In this document: piece by piece, positions 7,295 through 11,873 of the stretch | Numbering within the stretch: position 1 is the first letter of the stretch | Layout of the letters: every line of letters begins with the position of its first letter | Assembly: GCA_902780365.1 (NCBI GenBank) | Contig: CACZFE010000063.1 | Location: 1,192 to 13,064 of the forward strand | Source: an uncultured Spirochaetales bacterium | Lineage (GTDB): Bacteria; UBP6; UBA1177 | Direction of reading: 5' to 3' | DNA: 11,873 nt | The notes under the pieces: generated by a model | The model's input: the letters and a program-made list of their open reading frames with translations, nothing else | What the model was told of the DNA's origin: nothing | The model's database searches: none | Translations under genes and position numbers: made by a program

Positions 7295-8424
7295 TGAAAA
7301 TTTCTGACAGGATCCGTGCTTTTGCCGTCGTTTCCGTAATTTTTTTCGCTTTTTCGCTTTTTGCCGAAGCAGAGCAAACCGGGGAAAAGCCGGCGGAAGA
7401 GGTTAAAGCCGAAGGATCATCCGAAACGAAAGCTGATGAAAGTGATAAACAGAATTCTGGATCTGCAGTTGAAGAAAAAGCTGAACAACAGCTTGATGCT
7501 GCTACTGAAACCAACCCTGAGGAAGCTGCCGAAGTAAAACCAGAGGAAGCAAAGCCTGAAGAAACAGCCGAGGCGCAGAACGGATCCAATGAAAGTATCG
7601 AAGTCGAAGTTGTCGATGAAACGGAAAATTTTGTGTTTTCGGCCCGTTCTTTAGACAAAATGACTTGGGAAGAGGCTCAGAATTACTGCAAAAACCTCGA
7701 TTTTTATGGTGAAAAATGGCATTTGCCGAATATCGATGAACTTAGGCAGATCGTTAGAAACTGTCCTGCTACGGAAGCCGGCGGAAGTTGTCGTGTCAGT
7801 GAGGAAGGAAACTGCCTTTCCGGAAACTGCAGCGCGCCGAAAGAAAGCTGCACATGTGAAAGAAAAGCGAAAAACAGGGGCCATTACAGTATGTTCGGTG
7901 ATGCGGATTACATCGGGCTTTGGTCTTCTTCAACTCTTTCCAACGATGCAGGAAAGGCGTGGGGAGCAGTTTTTTACAGCGGAATGATCGGAAGTGTCGG
8001 CAAAAACTCGAAGCTCTATGCAAGATGTGTCCATAAAACGAAATCAAAAGGTGAAGGAGCCGATGATTTGTATGCCATAACTTGTGAAAAAAAAGATAAG
8101 AAAACAGAAAACGGCACAAAATCTTATCACGACATTATAGATGAAAACCTCAATAAAAAAGATAAAGAGATTTCCAACTGTATTTACAAAGGAAGCAGAG
8201 GGGACAAAGACTTCACTCACGGATCGGTTTCTATCGAGTATGAAATCGTTCCGACAGGAGACATCTCTTATTTTGGCGTGCAGATGAGCACAGTCGGCAA
8301 TCTCACCATTGAAAATTGTATGGCCGAGGTGATCAAAAGTGTTAAATTCCCGCCTTTTAAGGAGGACGGAACAAGGATTTACGGTAACCGTCTATACAAA
8401 TTTTCGATAAAAAGAAAGAAATAA
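7294..8424 (+). CDS. Exported DUF1566 protein with AgmX-like C-terminal domain
   Basis: The 376-residue product has a signal peptide (residues 1-26, ending LFAEA), then an 80-residue Glu/Ala/Lys/Pro-rich linker. A DUF1566 (Lcl C-terminal, C-type-lectin-like) domain at about 110-247 shows MTWEEAQNYCKNL, KWHLPNIDELRQIV, LWSSST and the closing YARCVH (C245). Inside it, six cysteines between C157 and C188 form an extra disulfide-rich loop. The tail (about 290-374) has ISNCIYKG, SVSIEYEIVPTGDI, TIENCMAEVIKSVKFP and a final beta strand. This is the pattern of AgmX/PglI/TonB-C-like domains, with its two cysteines at C296 and C342. The start overlaps the lipoprotein stop by one base and has GGGGTGA at 7284-7290, so the two are one transcript. 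A periplasmic or surface role is likely; the substrate is unknown. Confidence 0.82.
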   Translation: MKISDRIRAFAVVSVIFFAFSLFAEAEQTGEKPAEEVKAEGSSETKADESDKQNSGSAVEEKAEQQLDAATETNPEEAAEVKPEEAKPEETAEAQNGSNESIEVEVVDETENFVFSARSLDKMTWEEAQNYCKNLDFYGEKWHLPNIDELRQIVRNCPATEAGGSCRVSEEGNCLSGNCSAPKESCTCERKAKNRGHYSMFGDADYIGLWSSSTLSNDAGKAWGAVFYSGMIGSVGKNSKLYARCVHKTKSKGEGADDLYAITCEKKDKKTENGTKSYHDIIDENLNKKDKEISNCIYKGSRGDKDFTHGSVSIEYEIVPTGDISYFGVQMSTVGNLTIENCMAEVIKSVKFPPFKEDGTRIYGNRLYKFSIKRKK

Positions 8425-8521
8425 CTCTTTTCCCGACAGACGATTTTTCTGGAAATTTGACTTTATATTCCTAAAATAGCGCGTTTTTTTGGATTTAATG
8501 TTTTTTGTTAAGAGGTAAAAA

Positions 8522-8863
8522 ATGAAAAAACTTCTCGTTGTTGTCATTATCGTTGTGATAGTCGCGTTGCTTGCAGCTTATAAATGCAGCAGAAGCCGCG
8601 GTGCTGAAGATGTAGAGACGTTACCTGAGACGTCTCAGCCGGCACCAGCAGCAGAACCCGCACCAGCTCCGGCTGCAGAACCCGCACCAGCTCCGGCACC
8701 GGCTCCCGCTGCTGAAGAACAAAAACCTGTAGAGACGTTACCTGAAACGTCTCAAACTGAGCAGAAAGAGAGGAAAAGTCAATACAGGAAAGGCCGACTC
8801 CTGCTTTGGACAGAGCTCCGTCGGAAGCAAATATCGACTCCGCAGGGGTTACAAAAGTTATAA
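8522..8863 (+). CDS. Membrane-anchored Pro/Ala-linker protein, N-terminal part before a frameshift
   Basis: The ATG at 8522 follows AGAGG (8511-8515). The product begins with one membrane segment (LLVVVIIVVIVALLAAY, residues 4-20) and a basic stop (KCSRSR). A linker made of PAPAAEPAPAP repeats follows, flanked by two copies of VETLPETSQ. This layout is that of TonB/AgmX-type proteins: inner-membrane anchor, periplasm-spanning Pro/Ala linker, C-terminal domain. After about residue 85 the frame gives an unrelated, Arg-rich tail (RKGRLLLWTELRRKQ) and stops at 8863. The expected C-terminal domain lies in the -1 frame (next entry). Joining the frames by restoring one base gives a 200-residue protein. 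The gap of 97 bases from the preceding gene has no convincing promoter or terminator. Confidence 0.7.
   Translation: MKKLLVVVIIVVIVALLAAYKCSRSRGAEDVETLPETSQPAPAAEPAPAPAAEPAPAPAPAPAAEEQKPVETLPETSQTEQKERKSQYRKGRLLLWTELRRKQISTPQGLQKL
8612..8754 (+). repeat. Direct repeats in the Pro/Ala linker
   Basis: A 26-base unit occurs at 8612-8637 and again at 8729-8754 with one difference (GAGACG versus GAAACG), both encoding VETLPETSQ. Between them lie imperfect copies of a GCACCAGCTCCGGC-like unit encoding PAPAAE. Such repeats allow length change by slippage or recombination. Confidence 0.8.
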
Positions 8864-9123
8864 ATGTCAGCAAAGCTGCCATCAAAAGATGCTACGACAA
8901 GGCTTTGACCTCAAATCCGATGCTTAAAGGCAAAATGTCTGTAAAAATCACAATAAACGAGCAGGGAAGAGTTTCCAATACAGAAGTTGTCGAAGATTCC
9001 CTCAAAGATGCCGAAGTCGCAAAGTGCGTCAAAGGCGTTATCGGCAGACTTCGTTTCCCGAAACCGGCAGGCGGATCGGCTTCAGTCACATTCCCGTTCG
9101 CTTTCGATCCGAAGAATCAGTAG
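8806..9123 (+). CDS. AgmX/PglI-type C-terminal domain, frameshifted continuation
   Basis: This frame is open from 8761 (just after a TGA) to the TAG at 9121-9123. The only start-like codon is TTG at 8806, without a ribosome site, so it is best read as the C-terminal half of the gene starting at 8522. It encodes a clear AgmX/PglI C-terminal domain: VSKAAIKRCYDKAL, KGKMSVKITINEQGRVSNTEV, AKCVKGVIGRLRFPKP and a last strand SVTFPFAF. The two conserved cysteines are present. Such domains occur in envelope-spanning motility, transport and secretion proteins of Myxococcota and relatives and resemble TonB C-terminal domains. The domain shows no decay, so the frameshift is recent, programmed or a sequencing/assembly error. 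Its stop directly abuts the convergent methyltransferase gene. Confidence 0.75.
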   Translation: MDRAPSEANIDSAGVTKVINVSKAAIKRCYDKALTSNPMLKGKMSVKITINEQGRVSNTEVVEDSLKDAEVAKCVKGVIGRLRFPKPAGGSASVTFPFAFDPKNQ

Positions 9124-9999
9124 TCACATCATTTCGGCAAATTTTTTCAAATGTTCCGGCGTTGTCCCGCAGCAGCCGCCGATGATTTTAGGAACGAAAT
9201 TCTGAATAAGTTCTGACATTTTTTCGGCAAATTCGGCCGGAGTCGTTTTGTAAACGAATTTTTCGTTGATTTTTTCAGGAAATCCAAGATTCGGCATGAG
9301 TATAAGCGGAAACGGTGATATTTTCTTAATTATTTCAGTGTCTTTTTCTATTTCTGCAAAATCTTCGCAGTTAAGTCCGAGTGCAAACAAATCGTGTTTT
9401 GAGATTTCTCTGACGATTTCTTCGAACGGTGTCCCGGTGTGGGTTTTTCCGTTTTTTCCCGAAAGCGAAACGATGAGCGGAATATCTTTTTTGATTCTTT
9501 TTGCAGATGCAAGTGCTGAATTTAATTGAATAATATCCTGCATAGTCTCGAAGATGAGCAGATCTGCGCCACCTTCGAGAAGTGCTGCGATCTGAGTTGA
9601 ATACGCTTCAAAAAGAAGAGCTTCATTCTGCTGCAATGAGCCGTTTCGGTTGAAAACAGGGCCGACTGAGCCTGCAACGAAGCGCGGTTTTTCCGGAGTC
9701 GAAAATTTGTTAGCCGCTTTTTTGGCTAAAATTGCAGAAATTTTTGCACATTCGTAAGCTGATTTTTTTGATCCGAAACTTTCAAATACAAGCGGATTCG
9801 AGTTGAAAGAATTTGTCTCGATAACATCGCACCCTGCTTCGAGGTATTCTTCATGCAGGGCGAGCACTATTCCCGGGCGTTTAAGCGAAAGAATGTCAGG
9901 AAGAATCTCAGAATTGTCCTCTGAAAGCAGTGCTGAACCTGTTGCGCCGTCAAAAAGGATAGTTTTGGTAGTGTCTGCGAAATCTGAAAGCGAAATCAT
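9124..9999 (-). CDS. Homocysteine S-methyltransferase family protein
   Basis: This 291-residue protein corresponds to the zinc-dependent homocysteine-binding barrel found at the N-terminus of cobalamin methionine synthase (MetH) and in betaine- or S-methylmethionine-dependent enzymes. Motifs include DGATGS (17-22), ETNSFN (61-66), GLNC (C211) and IIGGCCGTTPEH (C276, C277); the three cysteines are the expected Zn ligands. It lacks the folate, B12 and activation domains of full MetH. It therefore either works with separate B12/folate subunits or uses another methyl donor. A longer frame back to 10125 exists, but the ATG at 9999 overlaps the upstream TGA in ATGA, matches the family N-terminus and avoids overlap, so it was chosen. 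There is no strong ribosome site of its own, which fits translational coupling to the ThyX-like gene. Confidence 0.9.
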   Translation of the reverse strand: MISLSDFADTTKTILFDGATGSALLSEDNSEILPDILSLKRPGIVLALHEEYLEAGCDVIETNSFNSNPLVFESFGSKKSAYECAKISAILAKKAANKFSTPEKPRFVAGSVGPVFNRNGSLQQNEALLFEAYSTQIAALLEGGADLLIFETMQDIIQLNSALASAKRIKKDIPLIVSLSGKNGKTHTGTPFEEIVREISKHDLFALGLNCEDFAEIEKDTEIIKKISPFPLILMPNLGFPEKINEKFVYKTTPAEFAEKMSELIQNFVPKIIGGCCGTTPEHLKKFAEMM

Positions 10000-11453
10000 T
10001 TTTCTGGGAATATTTTTGCGAAGTGTTCGCGGTAGCTGCTTTTGCCGCAGAGAAGCATCGCCGTGAGCGGATGGACCGATCTGACGAAGTTTTCTGCCTC
10101 TTTCGCGCTGTTGCGGATATCCCACTGAGCGTGTTCGTCGTCACGCAGCGAAATGAAGTGGTAAAGCTCGCGGGCGTTTATTTTAAGGAGAACTCTGCGC
10201 CGGTGTGCGTTTGATAAAATGTAATTTCCGGAGTAGGGGAAAGCTTTCGCGAAATCGTAATAAAAGTCGTTGATTTTATTGGTCGTTTCGTTGAAAAACG
10301 CCTCTTTGCCGATAGCCTTTATCGATTCCGGAAGAGTGCAGCCGAGCATAGGATCGTAATCCTGAACGAGCTGGGTCGTCATTCTGTGGCGCTTGAGCTG
10401 AGCGTAATTCGTCGCGCTTACGATGAGCTCGAAAGTGTAGTCGATCGTCTCGAAGGCGCGGTCCACTTTCTCAAAGCTTTCTTTCGATGCAAGTGCCTGT
10501 TTTATCAAGGTTTCTTTCGCTTCAAAACTCATATTTTCTGCATGGTCCAGGCAGCTTTCGAAATTTTTGTTTGAATATGCGTAAAGAAGTGCAGCTACAA
10601 GCTCGGTGTCTGCATCTTTTGAATATGAAACTGTTGAAAAATCGCAGTTGTTTCCGTTGTTTGTGCCTTTTACGGCAAGAGCAGCTTCCAGAAGAGCGCT
10701 TTTTTTGGCCGCTTCATGTTTTGTCGGCTCGACATATTTGATGAGCGACGGAGCGAGCGATTTCACTTTCTCAAAAAGTTTTGCCGAAAGTTCGCGCACT
10801 TCCGCAAGATTTGAAGAATTGAACTGCCTCAGCATGTTTTCAAGCGAACGGGCGTTGACAGTCATTCCGAACTGCGATTTCGTGGCAAGCGCGACTATGT
10901 ATCTCGCGTCCTCTTTTGCCTTGGTTTCAAGGTCGATGGCATCGCGTTTTGTCTTTATTTTATCTGCGTTTTTCGCGAAAAGTTCCTCTTTCAAAGCCTC
11001 GAAAAGGGTGAAATAGGCGTCGTTCTGCATTTTGATTACTTGCGAAAATTTTTCGGCGAAAGGGGAGTTCTTTATCTCTTCCGGCATTATGAAATCGCCG
11101 TCAAGAGTGATGTAACGCTGGCTTTTTTCGGTGAAAGAGGCAAGTCTGAACTTCTGAACTTCTTCGGTCGCAAGCCTTGAAATTCCTGTTATATCGAAGT
11201 TGAAAACGGCGTGTTCCGCAACGCTTGAGTGACCGAGACCGAAAATTATTGTTTCGTTCGATTTTCTCGATTTTGCGACTTCGGTGCGCGAGATTTTTCT
11301 GAGTTCGCCGATATCCGCCGGATCGCGTGAGATCCTGGCGTAAGCCGCGCTCAAAGTTTCTGGCGTGACATTGTCCTCGGTCCAGCCTGCGCGGCTTTTG
11401 AGCTCTTCGATTATCGAAGAATCGATGTTGTATCCGGATAAAGTTACGTTCAT
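9996..11453 (-). CDS. Tandem-domain ThyX-like flavoprotein (FAD-dependent thymidylate synthase family)
   Basis: The 485-residue protein is about twice the usual ThyX length and contains two ThyX-like halves. Half 1 has HSSVAEH (75-81), KFRLASFTEKSQRY (101-114), EDARY (181-185) and TVNARSLENMLRQ (198-210), then EVREL. Half 2 has FELIVSATNYAQLKRHRMTT (341-360), LVQDYDP, INARELYHFISLR (425-437) and AQWDIR (442-447). ThyX makes dTMP from dUMP with CH2-THF and FAD through the motif RHR-x7-S-x-R. Half 1 keeps the E-x-S-x-R-Y part but has KF for RH; half 2 keeps RHR but lacks E-x-S-x-R. Thymidylate synthesis is therefore the family annotation, not proven. The ATG at 11453 has GGGGAGAG upstream; the frame extends to 11741 but would cross the divergent promoter. 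It is first in an operon with the homocysteine methyltransferase. Confidence 0.85.
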   Translation of the reverse strand: MNVTLSGYNIDSSIIEELKSRAGWTEDNVTPETLSAAYARISRDPADIGELRKISRTEVAKSRKSNETIIFGLGHSSVAEHAVFNFDITGISRLATEEVQKFRLASFTEKSQRYITLDGDFIMPEEIKNSPFAEKFSQVIKMQNDAYFTLFEALKEELFAKNADKIKTKRDAIDLETKAKEDARYIVALATKSQFGMTVNARSLENMLRQFNSSNLAEVRELSAKLFEKVKSLAPSLIKYVEPTKHEAAKKSALLEAALAVKGTNNGNNCDFSTVSYSKDADTELVAALLYAYSNKNFESCLDHAENMSFEAKETLIKQALASKESFEKVDRAFETIDYTFELIVSATNYAQLKRHRMTTQLVQDYDPMLGCTLPESIKAIGKEAFFNETTNKINDFYYDFAKAFPYSGNYILSNAHRRRVLLKINARELYHFISLRDDEHAQWDIRNSAKEAENFVRSVHPLTAMLLCGKSSYREHFAKIFPEK

Positions 11454-11494
11454 TTTTCTCTCCCCAAAAAAGCCGCTTGTCTTTACCATAATTT

Positions 11495-11522
11495 TTGAAG
11501 CAATAAAATTTTTTGTTATAAT
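11495..11522 (+). promoter_or_regulatory. Promoter of the ankyrin-repeat gene
   Basis: TTGAAG (11495-11500), a 16-bp spacer and a perfect TATAAT (11517-11522) predict a start near 11529 and a leader of about 89 bases. It lies in the 164-base divergent region shared with the ThyX-like gene, for which I found no convincing promoter. Confidence 0.6.
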
Positions 11523-11550
11523 GCCGGCGGTTTTTTTGGTGCCGCCGCCG

Positions 11551-11588
11551 TCGATATTTCGAAATCTCGATATTTCGACATTTCGACA
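11551..11588 (+). repeat. TCGATATTTCGA tandem repeats in the ankyrin gene leader
   Basis: Two perfect 12-bp copies of TCGATATTTCGA lie at 11551-11562 and 11567-11578 (period 16), followed by a shorter CATTTCGACA copy. The first junction contains the perfect palindrome ATTTCGAAAT (11556-11565). GC-rich blocks flank the array: GCCGCC at 11541-11546 and GGCGGC at 11595-11600, complementary and able to enclose it in RNA. GGAGG follows at 11608-11612. Confidence 0.7.
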
Positions 11589-11617
11589 GAATTGGGCGGC
11601 GACAAAAGGAGGTTTTA

Positions 11618-11873
11618 ATGAAAAAATTTTCCCTTTTCTTAATATTTTTTTCGTTTTTTGTTTTTGCCGATGACTTGAACGAGTCTTTTGCGGCTGCGGT
11701 TCAGGCTGGAAATGTGAAAACAGCAACGGAAGTGTTCGCAAAAGGTGCCGACATCAATTTTGTGGACGAGGACTGGCCGCTTTTTGTTACGGCTGTCACT
11801 TCGGGCGATGTCGCGATGACCGAATTTTTCATCAAAAACGGTGTCAACCTTGAGCTCAAAGGGCCTGACGGAA
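11618..11873 (+). CDS. Exported ankyrin-repeat protein, 5' part (partial at right edge)
   Basis: The frame is open from ATG 11618 to the window edge (85 codons) and begins five bases after a strong AAAGGAGG. The product has a signal peptide (MKKFSLFLIFFSFFVFA, cleavage likely before DDL). Two ankyrin-type units follow: LNESFAAAVQAGNVKTATEV with FAKGADINFVDEDWP, then LFVTAVTSGDVAMTEFFIKN with GVNLELKGPDG. Spacing is the usual 33-34 residues, with the GADIN and GVNLE turns at the expected places. Ankyrin arrays are protein-binding scaffolds; export to the periplasm or surface is predicted. The rest of the gene is outside the window. Confidence 0.85.
   Translation, partial: MKKFSLFLIFFSFFVFADDLNESFAAAVQAGNVKTATEVFAKGADINFVDEDWPLFVTAVTSGDVAMTEFFIKNGVNLELKGPDG

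Noticed and set aside
8457..8477. TTGACT and TAAAAT boxes before the gene at 8522
   Set aside because: The spacer is only nine bases, too short for a sigma70 promoter.
9999..10125. 42-residue N-terminal extension of the homocysteine methyltransferase
   Set aside because: It would overlap the ThyX-like gene, is basic and unlike the family. The ATGA overlap gives the natural start.
11454..11741. 96-residue N-terminal extension of the ThyX-like protein
   Set aside because: It would run through the divergent promoter and leader region. The ATG at 11453 has a good ribosome site and family-like start.

Overview
The window reads as chromosomal DNA of a Gram-negative, probably anaerobic or fermentative bacterium. 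Several exported proteins have signal peptides or lipoboxes. Two genes carry a domain resembling the AgmX/PglI C-terminal domain best known from Myxococcota and other delta-group bacteria. Acetyl-phosphate metabolism (Pta) and a ThyX-family flavoprotein are also encoded. TGA is an ordinary stop codon here (it ends the DUF4143 ATPase, murJ and both genes of the thyX-like operon), so the standard code applies. A myxobacterial-like or related candidate-phylum origin is an inference from domain content only.

Layout. 1-719 (-): 5' part of an exported protein, running off the left edge, with a strong sigma70-like promoter. 720-914: divergent promoter region. 915-1910 (+): phosphate acetyltransferase. 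1972-3213 (-): AAA-type ATPase with a DUF4143 C-terminal part, its promoter overlapping an inverted repeat. 3493-5097 (+): MurJ lipid II flippase. 5164-6102 (+): Fic-family gene split by one in-frame TGA, preceded by a 12-bp inverted repeat. 6227-9123 (+): cluster of three envelope or secreted genes. These are an acidic-linker lipoprotein with a Cys-rich module and a jelly-roll-like domain, a one-base-overlapping DUF1566 protein with an AgmX-like tail, and a membrane-anchored Pro/Ala-linker AgmX-type protein broken by a frameshift. 9124-11453 (-): two-gene operon joined by an ATGA overlap, encoding a double-domain ThyX-like flavoprotein and then a homocysteine S-methyltransferase. 11618-11873 (+): start of an exported ankyrin-repeat protein, running off the right edge behind a repeat-rich leader.

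The most unusual features are the following. In the tandem ThyX-like protein the two halves have lost complementary parts of the ThyX signature, and the gene is translationally coupled to a zinc homocysteine methyltransferase. The Fic gene combines a stop codon with Gln in place of the catalytic His. AgmX-type domains occur in two adjacent genes, one of them frameshifted. Five of the better promoter matches share a 16-bp spacer. No RNA genes, CRISPR arrays, insertion sequences or stretches over 300 bases without a gene were found.
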